44,274 nucleotides of DNA, taken from assembly GCA_947595635.1 (NCBI GenBank), contig CANQEU010000015.1, positions 1 to 44,274 on the forward strand, given 5' to 3'. This DNA is from an uncultured Clostridia bacterium. Its GTDB lineage: Bacteria > Bacillota > Clostridia > Oscillospirales > Acutalibacteraceae. A program made the translations under genes and the position numbers. The notes under the pieces were generated by a model. It worked only from the letters and a program-made list of their open reading frames with translations. It was not told where the DNA came from and did not search any database. Positions 7,777 to 17,037 of the stretch are shown here, piece by piece (within the stretch, counting starts at the first letter, position 1; every line of letters starts with the position of its first letter).

Positions 7777-9392
7777 TGGCTAAGAGCGAAAAAAATAAAA
7801 AGAAAATGTCGAAAAACACAAAAACGCTTATAGCCGTGATTGCGGCTGTAGTTATCCTTGTCGGCGCAATGCTGGCGGTAGTGTTTCTTATGCCGACTTG
7901 TCAGGGCGGCGATGAAAACGAAATGACAGAGGCGACATATCCGACTGATGACAGTGGCAAGCAGTATGCGGTGGACGCAAAGGGAAATAAAATCGACGAT
8001 GACGAGGGTGTGCTCAGAGACGACAAGGGCAATATAATCTCTGACGGAATTGTCGAGATAACAAATCAGGGGCCGCTGCTTGTAACCAAGATTGAAATAG
8101 AAAACGAATCCGGCTCATACACGGTGCTCTGCGACACGCCGACCGAAAAGACGACCGACGAGGACGGCAACGAAACAACAAAGACGGACGAAACGGTTTA
8201 TACGCTTGTCGGCTTTGAAAACGCCGAGCTTCAGGGAGATCAGATGTCATCTGTCGCAAACAGGGCATCCAATATGGAAACAATATCTATAATCGACAAA
8301 AACGGCGAGAACCTTGCCGATTACGGACTTGACGAGCCGAGAGCAAAGGTAAAGACGACGTTTTCGGACGGCAAGACGGTAAATGTCAGCATAGGCAACG
8401 ACGCACCCGACAATCAGGGCACATATATTATGTACGGCGATAAAAAAACCGTTTATATGATAGACGTTGAAGCTGCAAGCGTGTTCCTTTTCAGTCCTCT
8501 TGACCTTTTGAGCAAGGAGATAACCGACGCCGCCGAAACGGAGGAGAGCGCCGAGATTGAAAGCGTAACTCTCAGCGGAAAAATTTATCCCGAAGCAGTA
8601 ACGATAGTACCTAACGATGATGAAACCTGCCAGGCGTATTACAAAATGACCGAGCCGAAGGAGCAGTTTGTAAACGTGACAAACGGTCAGGAGATTTTGG
8701 GCGGCATAAGGGGACTTTACGCAACGGGCGTTGTCGCTTATCATCCGAGCAAGGAGCGCCTTGCAAAGCTTGGTCTTGACGAGCCGGAGGCAAGGCTGAA
8801 GGCAAAATACAGCGACGCCGAATACTCTCTGATCGCCTCAAAGCCTGACGGCGACGGAAATGTGAATTTGTATAACGAAAAGACAAAAATTGCTTATAAG
8901 CTTGAGGCTGATAGCGTTGCATGGGTAAGCTCCGGCTATGAAAAGCTTAAATATGAGTATGTGCTGAAGCCGGTTGAGGAAAAGCTTTCGGCAATAGAGA
9001 TCTCGGCGGGCGGCAAGAGCTACAAATTCGATTTGGAGCAGAAAACCACAACGGACGACGAGGGCAACGAGCAGTCGAGCATGAAGATAAGCTGCGGCGG
9101 CAAGACCCTTACCGAAAGCCGGTTTTCAACCTTCTTTGACAATCTTGTAAATGTCCAGCGCAGCGACAGCGCGGAGGACGAAAAGCCCGTGGGCGAGGCT
9201 GTAATGACGGTTAAATACAGCTACTCAAACGGCAAGGACGACGACACGGTCAGCTATTACAAGGCTGAAAACAGAAAGATGCTTGCCGTAATAAACGGCT
9301 CATCGGATTCCCATGTATTTGAAACCTATACCTCTAAAATTATTGAGGACGCCGCAAAGGCGGCCGAGGGAGGAAATGTTACTCCGATTTAA
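7776..9392 (+). CDS. DUF4340 membrane-anchored protein
   Basis: A 538-residue protein with one N-terminal membrane helix (~19-42, VIAAVVILVGAMLAVVFLMP) and a large extracytoplasmic part. It contains two copies of the DUF4340 beta-rich unit, marked by YGLDEPRAKVKTTFSDGK and LGLDEPEARLKAKYSDAE. DUF4340 proteins are regularly encoded next to GldG-like proteins and are presumed to be an external component of the same transporter. The start at 7776 was chosen because AGGAGG (7762-7767) lies eight bases upstream and the ATG overlaps the GldG-like stop; a longer in-frame extension to 7710 lies inside the previous gene and is unlikely. Confidence 0.85.
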   Translation: MAKSEKNKKKMSKNTKTLIAVIAAVVILVGAMLAVVFLMPTCQGGDENEMTEATYPTDDSGKQYAVDAKGNKIDDDEGVLRDDKGNIISDGIVEITNQGPLLVTKIEIENESGSYTVLCDTPTEKTTDEDGNETTKTDETVYTLVGFENAELQGDQMSSVANRASNMETISIIDKNGENLADYGLDEPRAKVKTTFSDGKTVNVSIGNDAPDNQGTYIMYGDKKTVYMIDVEAASVFLFSPLDLLSKEITDAAETEESAEIESVTLSGKIYPEAVTIVPNDDETCQAYYKMTEPKEQFVNVTNGQEILGGIRGLYATGVVAYHPSKERLAKLGLDEPEARLKAKYSDAEYSLIASKPDGDGNVNLYNEKTKIAYKLEADSVAWVSSGYEKLKYEYVLKPVEEKLSAIEISAGGKSYKFDLEQKTTTDDEGNEQSSMKISCGGKTLTESRFSTFFDNLVNVQRSDSAEDEKPVGEAVMTVKYSYSNGKDDDTVSYYKAENRKMLAVINGSSDSHVFETYTSKIIEDAAKAAEGGNVTPI

Positions 9393-9401
9393 AAGATAAA
9401 G

Positions 9402-9433
9402 GCGGGGCGCTTAAATGTGCGCTCCGCTTTGCT
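9402..9433 (+). terminator. Terminator of the ABC operon
   Basis: GCGGGGCGC (9402-9410) pairs with GCGCTCCGC (9419-9427) with one G-T pair, followed by a weak T-rich run. The remainder of the 307-base gap to 9699 holds the orphan promoter listed next and no convincing long gene. Confidence 0.6.
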
Positions 9434-9545
9434 TGTAGACGTTTTTTGCAAAAGACGGGTTAAAGCCTTGTCTGCGCGCATAAGAAAGTGAGATTATAAA
9501 AATCCCTCAGCGGCTGAAACGGCGGCGCAGAAGCTTTAAAATTCA

Positions 9546-9574
9546 TTGCAATATTTATCTTTGCTTGATATAAT
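9546..9574 (+). promoter_or_regulatory. Strong orphan promoter between convergent genes
   Basis: TTGCAA (9546-9551), exactly 17 bases, TATAAT (9569-9574). It points rightward, into the 3' end of the M14 peptidase gene, which is on the other strand. The only reading frame it would serve is a 16-codon one at 9622-9672 with GAAGGA just upstream. It may drive a small RNA, a tiny peptide or antisense RNA. Confidence 0.45.
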
Positions 9575-9699
9575 AAAAATGTAATTATAACCCTAAGCAG
9601 ACGTCCGCAGGTGAAGGACTTATGAGCAAATTTCCGTGCGGCGGCCGCAATCATGGCAGGCTTTGCCAATAAGCTTATCAAGCTCTGACCGAATTTAAA

Positions 9700-10614
9700 T
9701 CACATTATAAGGCACAGCGCGAGCATCTCTTCAAGCCGGTTATATATCTCTGAAAGCTTTGACGCGGGAAGAGGATTTCTTCCCGAACCGATTTCAATTG
9801 TAAAAGCAGGTTTTTTAAATTCGCTTATAAACCAATCCTTGAAGCCTCCGCCTACCGCAAGTCCCTGCGGAGTTGAAAGAGCATATCCGCTTGAGCGGGC
9901 CATAGCTTCAGCCATAATGCGTGAATTTTTCGGCGTTATGCTGCCGTAGCTCCAGTATATTTCCTCACCCTGACTGTGAAATGCCACCGCGTGACGAATA
10001 TTTTTACTGCGGCAAAGATTGACTATAGCCTTTGTTTCGGGCTCGCTTTCAGGCATTTCTCCGCCGTAGCGCGTCAAAGACGGGCCTGTAATTCCGCTTT
10101 CTGCCTCACGCTCGTGCAGAAGCTTCCACCCTGCGTTAAAATTGTGATTAATGTCAACGCCGCATGCGTTCGCCTGCCATCTGTGCGCTTTTCCCTGTGC
10201 TATTGCGGAAACACGCTGTTCGAATTTTCCTGCGGCGCATTCCCCGTTAAGAGAAATCTCAACACCATCGGGATTAACGCACGGCACTATTATTGCTCCC
10301 CGGCTGCGCAAAAAACGGTCGAGCCTTATATCCCGCACGCATATTCCCTGCGAAAGGCTGTTGCATACCGTTTCAAGAAAGCGGAAAAGCAAAAGGCTTG
10401 TCAGCCATTCCATTCCGTGGAAAGCGCCGCAGAGTAAAACCTGTTCATCCTCGTTTCCGAGCGAATAAGCGTCAATACTTCTGCCGCATCGACTTGTGCC
10501 TATAATGCTGTGGTTTAAAAAGGAATACTCCTCGTCAAGTGAGCGAGAGATTCTTCTGCGGTTTTGCTCGTCTGCCGGCGTGTCATAGTATTTTAACTTA
10601 ACCAATATACTCAA
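9700..10614 (-). CDS. M14 family zinc carboxypeptidase
   Basis: A 304-residue cytosolic or unconventionally placed metallopeptidase; no signal peptide is visible. Zinc ligands appear as H66 and E69 in GAFHGMEW and H213 in AFHSQGEEIYW. The catalytic glutamate is E274 in FTIEIG. GVDINHNFN (152-160) and VNPDGVE are also family marks. The pattern fits the gamma-D-glutamyl-meso-diaminopimelate peptidase branch, which trims peptidoglycan stem peptides, but the substrate is inferred. B. subtilis relatives usually carry LysM domains, absent here. The gene starts 70 bases from the divergent Nudix gene. Confidence 0.88.
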   Translation of the reverse strand: MSILVKLKYYDTPADEQNRRRISRSLDEEYSFLNHSIIGTSRCGRSIDAYSLGNEDEQVLLCGAFHGMEWLTSLLLFRFLETVCNSLSQGICVRDIRLDRFLRSRGAIIVPCVNPDGVEISLNGECAAGKFEQRVSAIAQGKAHRWQANACGVDINHNFNAGWKLLHEREAESGITGPSLTRYGGEMPESEPETKAIVNLCRSKNIRHAVAFHSQGEEIYWSYGSITPKNSRIMAEAMARSSGYALSTPQGLAVGGGFKDWFISEFKKPAFTIEIGSGRNPLPASKLSEIYNRLEEMLALCLIM

Positions 10615-10684
10615 TCCCCTTCACGGTTTGCTTTTTATATAACCTTATGTTTGAATGATGAAATTTATGTATGGAGGAAATTAT

Positions 10685-11230
10685 ATGGAGCTGTTTGAAA
10701 AAACTCTTAGCAGCCGCAGCATTTATGACGGCAGGGTCATCGGCGTGACCGTCGATGACGTAGAGCTTGAAAACGGGCATAAGACGCAGCGAGAGGTTGT
10801 GTCTCACCCCGGCGGAGTTTGTATAGCCGCCTTGACTGAGAATAACGAGCTGCTGTTTGTAAGACAGTTCAGATACCCGTATAAAGAGGTTGTGCTTGAG
10901 CTGCCGGCAGGCAAGCTTGAAAAGGGACAGTCGCCGCTTGAAAACGGAAAGCGGGAGCTTGCGGAGGAAACCGGAGCCGTTGCCGCGTCGTATATACCTC
11001 TCGGCAAGCTTTATCCGTCGCCGGGCTACTGCGGAGAAATAATACACCTTTATTTCTGCCGTGTGCTTCGCTTTGAAAATAAAAATCCTGATGACGACGA
11101 ATTTTTAAAAACCGAAAAAATACCGCTCGATACCGCGGTGGAAATGGTGCTTAATAATCAAATTCCGGATTCTAAAACTCAGGTGGCAGTGCTTAAAACG
11201 GCAATGCTTAAAAAACTTGGGAAAATATAG
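10685..11230 (+). CDS. Nudix hydrolase, ADP-ribose pyrophosphatase type
   Basis: A 181-residue protein. The Nudix box spans residues ~76-98 (GKLEKGQSPLENGKRELAEE, then TGA), with the metal-binding REL..EE residues R90, E91, E94 and E95. The N-terminal strand region (VSHPGGVCIAALTENNELLFVRQ) is typical of ADP-ribose pyrophosphatases, which cleave ADP-ribose to AMP and ribose 5-phosphate. The ATG at 10685 is preferred because GGAGG (10673-10677) lies seven bases before it; an upstream in-frame ATG at 10655 has no ribosome site. It begins a run with the membrane protein gene and ribF, with gaps of 14 and 1 bases. Confidence 0.9.
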   Translation: MELFEKTLSSRSIYDGRVIGVTVDDVELENGHKTQREVVSHPGGVCIAALTENNELLFVRQFRYPYKEVVLELPAGKLEKGQSPLENGKRELAEETGAVAASYIPLGKLYPSPGYCGEIIHLYFCRVLRFENKNPDDDEFLKTEKIPLDTAVEMVLNNQIPDSKTQVAVLKTAMLKKLGKI

Positions 11231-11244
11231 GGAGGGGAAATTAA

Positions 11245-11649
11245 ATGCCGGTTAATATCATTTTTCTCATTGCCGCCGGAGCGGTGCTTGCCTTGGCTCT
11301 TGCTTTTCGCATAGTAAACAAGCCGAGAAAGCCTCTTTTCACCGGCGCAACCATAGTTGTTCTTCTGGTATTCCTTCTTGCGACAGAGCTTATCAATATG
11401 GGACTTTCCACGCCGACGGTTTTCGCCCTGCCGCAGGGCTTTGTGGACGCTGTAGTGTCGTTTTTGACCGCGACTGCCAATCCTAAAACACCACAGCTTG
11501 AGCAGGCGTTCGCGGTATATATGTATATAGATATAGCGCTGATAATAATTTGCATAATATCTTTTATAATCGAGGTGCGCAGCATATTCACCACAGCCCC
11601 GAAGAACGGCGAGGAAATGTCGAAAAATAAGGAAGAAGCAAAGGAATAA
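11245..11649 (+). CDS. Small membrane protein, function unknown
   Basis: A 134-residue protein with three probable membrane helices (residues ~3-21, ~32-50 and ~88-108) and a charged cytoplasmic tail ending in Lys/Glu. GGGAGGGG precedes the start. It lies between a Nudix hydrolase and ribF, one base before ribF, so it is cotranscribed and probably translationally coupled. No family is recognised and no catalytic residue stands out. It could be a multisubunit antiporter-like fragment by hydrophobic pattern alone, but that is weak. Confidence 0.75.
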   Translation: MPVNIIFLIAAGAVLALALAFRIVNKPRKPLFTGATIVVLLVFLLATELINMGLSTPTVFALPQGFVDAVVSFLTATANPKTPQLEQAFAVYMYIDIALIIICIISFIIEVRSIFTTAPKNGEEMSKNKEEAKE

Positions 11650-11650
11650 T

Positions 11651-12565
11651 ATGCATATATTCAACGAACCTAAATTCATCTGCGGCGTTTCGGCGGCGCT
11701 CGGCTTTTTCGACGGACTGCACATGGGACATCAAAGCGTAATTAAGGCTGCCGCAGAGGAAAAAAAGAACGGACTTACGCCTGCTATGATTACATTCAGT
11801 GAAAATCCGCGCTCAATTTTGACGGGAGCGGCTATAGAAAGGCTGATGACCGCGCAGGACAGATACGATATGCTTGAACGGCTGGGGATTGAAATTCTCT
11901 ATGAGCTTGATTTTGAAAGCGTCAGGAATTTAAGCGCGGAAGAATTTGTCAAAGATGTGCTTAAGGAAAAAACAGGGGCGGCTGCGGTGTACTGCGGCTT
12001 TAATTATCATTTCGGCAGGCTTGGCGCCGGCGACGAAAAAACGCTGCGCTCTCTTTGTTCGGCTGTTGGAATAAGAGCGTCCGCTCTTCCCCCTGTGATA
12101 TTTGAAAACGAGCCAATAAGCTCAACAAGGATAAGGAATATGCTTAAGCAGGGCGATGTTTCGCGGGCAAACAAAATGCTTGGCAGGCGCTTTTCCTTTA
12201 ACTTTAAAATAAGCCGCGGCAACCGCCTTGGCAGGAAAATGACTACGCCGACAATAAATCAGGTGTTCCCAAAAAATTTTATACTGCCGAAATTCGGCGT
12301 TTATGCCGCTGTTGCGGTTATAGACGGAATAAGCCGTCCGGCTGTTACAAATATAGGCGTAAAGCCCACGGTAGGCAGCGATTTTCCGCTTTCCGAAACA
12401 TGGATATTAAACGGGGAAATGGGCAGTCTGTACGGCAAAAGCGCAAAAATAGAGCTTGTTGAATTTATAAGACCCGAAAAAAGGTTTTCGGGCATTGAGG
12501 AGCTCCGGCAGGCGATAATCAATGACGGAGAAAAAGCAAAAAATATTTTGAACGCGCTGATATAA
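11651..12565 (+). CDS. ribF: Bifunctional riboflavin kinase / FAD synthetase
   Basis: A 304-residue enzyme making FMN from riboflavin and FAD from FMN. The N-terminal adenylyltransferase domain shows GFFDGLHMGHQ (18-28) and the later ISSTRIRNML motif. The C-terminal flavokinase domain (~180-300) begins with RRFSFNFKISRGNRLGR and contains TPTINQVFP, the Mg-ATP-binding segment, and VTNIGVKPTVG. Length matches the family. In many Firmicutes ribF follows truB and rbfA; here it instead follows a Nudix gene and a membrane protein. No FMN riboswitch is seen. The start follows GGAA- and AAGGAA-type sequence at the end of the preceding gene. Confidence 0.95.
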   Translation: MHIFNEPKFICGVSAALGFFDGLHMGHQSVIKAAAEEKKNGLTPAMITFSENPRSILTGAAIERLMTAQDRYDMLERLGIEILYELDFESVRNLSAEEFVKDVLKEKTGAAAVYCGFNYHFGRLGAGDEKTLRSLCSAVGIRASALPPVIFENEPISSTRIRNMLKQGDVSRANKMLGRRFSFNFKISRGNRLGRKMTTPTINQVFPKNFILPKFGVYAAVAVIDGISRPAVTNIGVKPTVGSDFPLSETWILNGEMGSLYGKSAKIELVEFIRPEKRFSGIEELRQAIINDGEKAKNILNALI

Positions 12566-12567
12566 CA

Positions 12568-12596
12568 TTGTAAATCGATATGTTCTATGATAAAAT
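12568..12596 (+). promoter_or_regulatory. Promoter for purL
   Basis: TTGTAA (12568-12573), 17-base spacer, TAAAAT (12591-12596), starting two bases after the ribF stop. The leader would be about 30 bases, too short for a purine riboswitch, and none is seen. Confidence 0.5.
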
Positions 12597-12633
12597 AACA
12601 GAATAAAGTCATACAAATTCAGGGGGTAATTAT

Positions 12634-15600
12634 ATGTCAGACGTAACCAGAGTTTTTGTGGAAAAAAAGCCGGGCTTTGACGTTGAGGCAAAGCAGCTTC
12701 TTTGGGATATTCGCCACAACCTCGGTCTTAAGCAGATAAACGGCTTAAGACTGCTCAACAGGTACGATATTTCCGGGCTTTCAAGCGAGCAGCTTGAGCA
12801 GGCGATAAAAACGGTTTTTTCTGAGCCGAACCAGGACAACGTATATAAAGAGGAAATTTCATTTGACGACGGAGCAAGGGTGTTCGCAACCGAATATCTG
12901 CCCGGTCAGTATGACCAAAGAGCCGACAGCGCGGCACAATGCGCCCAGCTTTTGACCCAGCAGGAAAGACCGAAGGTTTTAAGTGCTAAGGTTATAGCCC
13001 TCTCCGGCGATATGACCGACGATGATTTTGAAAAGGTTAAGGCATATCTTGTAAACCCCGTTGAGTCAAGAGTTGCTTCAATGGAAAAGCCGGAAAGTCT
13101 TGACATTCCCGTAACAATGCCGGAAAAGGTAAAGAGCATAGACGGCTTTATAGAATTTGACGACGGGCAAATGCAGGATTACTATAATTCAATGGGCTTT
13201 GCGATGACGCTGAGCGATCTTAAATTCTGCCGCGACTATTTCAAAAACGAAGAGCACCGCGATCCGACCGTTACGGAGCTTAGAGTTATTGATACATATT
13301 GGTCGGACCATTGCCGTCACACAACCTTCCTGACAAGGCTTGAAAAAATAGAAATAGAAAAGGGCGCTCTTACAGGTGTGATAGAGAGCGCGCTCAGCGC
13401 TTATTACGAGGCAAGGGACGAAATATACGGCAAAGACTCAACAAGGGACGTATCATTGATGGATATGGCGCTTTGCGGAATGAAGCTGCTTAAAAAAAGA
13501 GGTATGATACCGGATCTTGACGAGAGCGAGGAAATAAACGCCTGTTCTATAGAGGTTCCGGTGACGATTGACGGCAAAACGGAAAAGTGGCTTGTCCAGT
13601 TTAAAAACGAAACGCACAATCACCCTACCGAAATAGAGCCGTTCGGCGGCGCGGCGACCTGTCTTGGCGGAGCGATAAGAGATCCGCTCTCCGGCAGAGC
13701 GTATGTATATCAGGCTATGCGTGTAACGGGCTCCGGCGATCCGACCATACCGTTTAAGGACACAATGCACGGAAAGCTTCCGACAAGAAAAATCACGACC
13801 GGCGCGGCTGCCGGTTACAGCTCATACGGCAACCAGATTGGACTTGCGACCGGTCAGGTTACAGAGCTTTACGACCCCGGCTATGCCGCAAAGAGAATGG
13901 AAATAGGAGCGGTTATAGGAGCGTCTCCGAAAGAAAATGTAATAAGAGAGGTTCCGCTGCCGGGCGACGTTATAGTTTTGCTCGGAGGAGCTACAGGGCG
14001 CGACGGCTGCGGCGGCGCGACAGGCTCTTCAAAGGCGCATACCGAACAGTCTATTGAAAGCTGCGGAGCGGAGGTTCAAAAGGGAAATCCGCCTACAGAG
14101 AGAAAAATACAGCGGCTTTTCAGAAACAAAGCCGTTGCGAATATGATAAAGCGCTGCAACGACTTCGGTGCGGGCGGCGTTTGCGTTGCAATAGGCGAGC
14201 TTGCGGACGGACTTGACATTGACCTTGACAAGGTCACAAAGAAATATGAGGGACTTGACGGCACAGAGCTTGCAATTTCGGAATCTCAGGAGAGAATGGC
14301 GGTAGTGCTGGACAAGGCTGACGTTGAAAAATTTATTGCGCTGTCGGCGGAGGAAAACCTTGAGGCAACGGCGGTAGCGGTTGTTTCGGAAAATCCCAGA
14401 CTTACTATGAAATGGCGCGGCGACGTTATAGTAAGCCTGAGCCGAAAATTTCTGAATACAAACGGCGTAACTCAGGTTGCGAGCGCGTATATCACAGCTC
14501 CCGATGAAAACAACAGATACAGAAGCCGGGTGCCGAAGGCTCTTGAAAATATGACTGTTGAGGAGGCGTTCAAGGCAAACCTTAGCCGCCTTGAGGTCTG
14601 CTCGCAGATAGGACTTGCTGAAAGATTCGACTCAAGCATAGGAGCGGCTACGGTAAATATGCCGTTCGGCGGCAAATATCAGCTTACCCCGACCGAGGCT
14701 ATGGCTGCCAAGCTGCCGCTTGAAAAGGGCGAAACGGACGACGCGACCGCAATGAGCTTCGGATATATCCCCGGCACGTCACGCTGGAGCCCGTTCCACG
14801 GCGCGGCATACGCGGTGCTTGAGTCAATGTCAAAGCTGCTTGCAATCGGCGCCGATCCGCTCAGCTCAAGACTGACGTTTCAGGAATACTTTGAAAGACT
14901 TTATGACAAGCCGGAGCGCTGGGGCAAGCCGGCGGCGGCATTGCTCGGCGCAATGACGGCTCAAATAGAAATGGGCGTTCCGTCAATAGGCGGCAAGGAC
15001 AGTATGAGCGGCTCGTTTGAGCAGCTCGATGTTCCCCCGACGCTTGTAAGCTTTGCGGTCGCTATGACAAAGGCTTCAAGGACAATTTCGTCTGAATTTA
15101 AAAAGCCGGGCTCAAGGGTAATTTATGTTCCTTTGCCGGAGGACGATAAAACGGCAATGCCTATATGGGACAAGGTAAAAGAAATGTATAGCCGTGTGCT
15201 TGAGCTTATGCGGCAAAACAGGGTGCTGAGCGCAGGCGTTGTAAAAGAGGGCGGCGCAGCGGCGCAGATATGCAAAATGTGCTTTGGAAACAAGCTTGGC
15301 TTTAAGCTTGACCACGAGTTGACGGCGCAGGAGCTGTTCGCACCCTTAAGCGGCTCGCTTATTCTTGAAATGGCAGATAACGACGAGGCGGAGGGCTTCC
15401 TGTATTATAACCTTGGAACGGTAACGGACGAACCCGTTATTGACATAATTTCCGCCAAATTTGATATTGACGAGCTTATAGCCGCGTGGACGGAAAAGCT
15501 TGAAAAGGTATTTCCGACAAAGGCCGACTGCCCGAAAATTACTGTTGACGCACCGCTATATACTAAGCGAAGCACGTCAGCTCCCGCAATAAAGGCGGCG

Positions 15601-16398
15601 GCGCCGACCGTATTTATACCCGTATTCCCCGGAACAAACTGTGAAGTTGACACGGCGAGGGCGTTTGAAAAGGCAGGGGCAAAGCCGGAGCTGCTTATTG
15701 TAAAAAATCTCAAGCCGGCTGATATAGAAAAAACCATTGATGAAATGGAAAGGATGATAAGGCGCGCGCAGATAATAATGCTGCCCGGCGGCTTCAGCGG
15801 CGGCGACGAACCGGCAGGCTCAGGTAAATTCATAGCCACAACCTTCCGCAATCCGAGGATAGCGCAGGCTGTAACGGATCTTCTTGAAGCTCGCGACGGA
15901 CTTATGCTTGGCATTTGCAACGGATTTCAGGCGCTAATAAAGCTCGGACTTGTTCCGTTTGGAAAAATAACGGATATTGAGCCGAGCGCTCCGACGCTAA
16001 CCTTTAACACAATCGGCAGGCATATTTCTCATATGGCTTACACAAGGGTCACGTCTGTTAAATCACCGTGGCTTTCGGGCGTGAATGCGGGAGACGTTTT
16101 CGCCGTTCCGGTATCTCACGGCGAGGGTCGCTTTGTTGCCGACGAGCAGACCGTAAGAGCGCTTTCTGAAAACGGACAGATAGCGACGCAGTATGTTGAC
16201 CTTAACGGAAATCCGAGCGATGATATTTGCTGGAACCTGAACGGCTCCGTTTGCGCAATAGAGGGAATAACAAGTCCCGACGGCAGGATCCTCGGCAAGA
16301 TGGGTCACTCCGAAAGAAAGGGTGAAAACCTTTATGCAAACGTGCCGTTTGAAAAGGATCAGAAGCTGTTTGAGAGCGGAGTGAAATATTTTAAGTGA
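12634..16398 (+). CDS. purL: Phosphoribosylformylglycinamidine synthase, single chain
   Basis: A 1254-residue enzyme for the fourth step of de novo purine synthesis: FGAR plus glutamine plus ATP to FGAM. It is the single-chain form used by several clostridia (TIGR01857 type) rather than the split PurS-PurQ-PurL form of Bacillus. Two tandem PurM-like ATP-binding halves cover roughly residues 200-950 (FKNETHNHPTEIEPFGGAAT, GGKDSMSGSF). The glutaminase domain is C-terminal, with nucleophile C1095 in ICNGFQ and the H1162/E1164 pair in SHGEGRF. AGGGGG precedes the ATG. Other pur genes are not adjacent in this window. Confidence 0.96.
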   Translation: MSDVTRVFVEKKPGFDVEAKQLLWDIRHNLGLKQINGLRLLNRYDISGLSSEQLEQAIKTVFSEPNQDNVYKEEISFDDGARVFATEYLPGQYDQRADSAAQCAQLLTQQERPKVLSAKVIALSGDMTDDDFEKVKAYLVNPVESRVASMEKPESLDIPVTMPEKVKSIDGFIEFDDGQMQDYYNSMGFAMTLSDLKFCRDYFKNEEHRDPTVTELRVIDTYWSDHCRHTTFLTRLEKIEIEKGALTGVIESALSAYYEARDEIYGKDSTRDVSLMDMALCGMKLLKKRGMIPDLDESEEINACSIEVPVTIDGKTEKWLVQFKNETHNHPTEIEPFGGAATCLGGAIRDPLSGRAYVYQAMRVTGSGDPTIPFKDTMHGKLPTRKITTGAAAGYSSYGNQIGLATGQVTELYDPGYAAKRMEIGAVIGASPKENVIREVPLPGDVIVLLGGATGRDGCGGATGSSKAHTEQSIESCGAEVQKGNPPTERKIQRLFRNKAVANMIKRCNDFGAGGVCVAIGELADGLDIDLDKVTKKYEGLDGTELAISESQERMAVVLDKADVEKFIALSAEENLEATAVAVVSENPRLTMKWRGDVIVSLSRKFLNTNGVTQVASAYITAPDENNRYRSRVPKALENMTVEEAFKANLSRLEVCSQIGLAERFDSSIGAATVNMPFGGKYQLTPTEAMAAKLPLEKGETDDATAMSFGYIPGTSRWSPFHGAAYAVLESMSKLLAIGADPLSSRLTFQEYFERLYDKPERWGKPAAALLGAMTAQIEMGVPSIGGKDSMSGSFEQLDVPPTLVSFAVAMTKASRTISSEFKKPGSRVIYVPLPEDDKTAMPIWDKVKEMYSRVLELMRQNRVLSAGVVKEGGAAAQICKMCFGNKLGFKLDHELTAQELFAPLSGSLILEMADNDEAEGFLYYNLGTVTDEPVIDIISAKFDIDELIAAWTEKLEKVFPTKADCPKITVDAPLYTKRSTSAPAIKAAAPTVFIPVFPGTNCEVDTARAFEKAGAKPELLIVKNLKPADIEKTIDEMERMIRRAQIIMLPGGFSGGDEPAGSGKFIATTFRNPRIAQAVTDLLEARDGLMLGICNGFQALIKLGLVPFGKITDIEPSAPTLTFNTIGRHISHMAYTRVTSVKSPWLSGVNAGDVFAVPVSHGEGRFVADEQTVRALSENGQIATQYVDLNGNPSDDICWNLNGSVCAIEGITSPDGRILGKMGHSERKGENLYANVPFEKDQKLFESGVKYFK

Positions 16399-16417
16399 TA
16401 ATTTAGGAGAATGGAAA

Positions 16418-16948
16418 ATGCTCTATCTCAGACAATATAAAAAGGACGACGCAAAAACAATTACAGGCTGGTTTGAGAACGAAACCGTATTCAGAAAATG
16501 GTCGTCCGACAGATTTGACACTTACCCGTTATCGGACGAGGAGATGAACCGCAAATATATAGACTGCAACGGCGATTGCGCCGAGGCTGATAATTTTTAC
16601 CCTATGACCGCCTGCGACGAAAACGGGATAGTCGGGCATTTTATACTAAGATATGTCAACGGCGATCGACAGACGCTTAGAATCGGCTTTGTTGTTGTTG
16701 ACAACAAAAAACGAGGCAGCGGATACGGAACCGAAATGATAAGGCTTGCGCTTCGGTACGCCTTCAGGATTTACGGAGCAAGCAAGGTGACTATCGGCGT
16801 GTTCAACAACAATCCGCAGGCGCACAGGTGTTACATCTCGGCAGGCTTTCACGACGTGTCCGAGGGACGTGTATGGAGCTTTAAGGGCGAGGAATGGCGA
16901 GTTATTGAAATGGCGATAAGCCGAGAGGAATATCTTAATAAAATTTGA
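16418..16948 (+). CDS. GNAT family N-acetyltransferase
   Basis: A 176-residue protein of the RimJ/RimL-like acetyltransferase group. Visible are the N-terminal LRQYKKDDAKTITGWFENE segment, the acetyl-CoA loop region (KKRGSGYGTEMIRLAL at about residues 95-110, the Q/RxxGxG/A motif) and the NNPQAHRCYISAGF motif near residue 130. It lies 19 bases after purL with AGGAG at 16405-16409, so it is probably cotranscribed with purL, and a terminator follows. The substrate (protein N terminus, antibiotic or metabolite) cannot be told from the sequence. Confidence 0.88.
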   Translation: MLYLRQYKKDDAKTITGWFENETVFRKWSSDRFDTYPLSDEEMNRKYIDCNGDCAEADNFYPMTACDENGIVGHFILRYVNGDRQTLRIGFVVVDNKKRGSGYGTEMIRLALRYAFRIYGASKVTIGVFNNNPQAHRCYISAGFHDVSEGRVWSFKGEEWRVIEMAISREEYLNKI

Positions 16949-16955
16949 GTTGTCT

Positions 16956-16991
16956 AAAGGGCTTCGTGACATTTCGCACGAAGCCCTTTTA
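16956..16991 (+). terminator. Terminator of the purL-GNAT unit
   Basis: AAAGGGCTTCGTG (16956-16968) pairs with CACGAAGCCCTTT (16977-16989), followed by Ts. Confidence 0.88.
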
Positions 16992-17037
16992 TCAGAGCCG
17001 GATTGATGTTTCGTTTTCAGAACATCAAAAACGGAAT

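Noticed and set aside
12566-12633. Purine riboswitch before purL and FMN riboswitch before ribF
   Set aside because: The gaps (68 bases and 1 base) are too short and lack the conserved cores.
15405-15920. 171-codon open frame antisense to purL
   Set aside because: It lies wholly opposite a certain gene, has no ribosome site, and its composition follows from the codon bias of purL. Other long antisense frames, such as 8247-8744 and 3520-3993, were rejected for the same reason.
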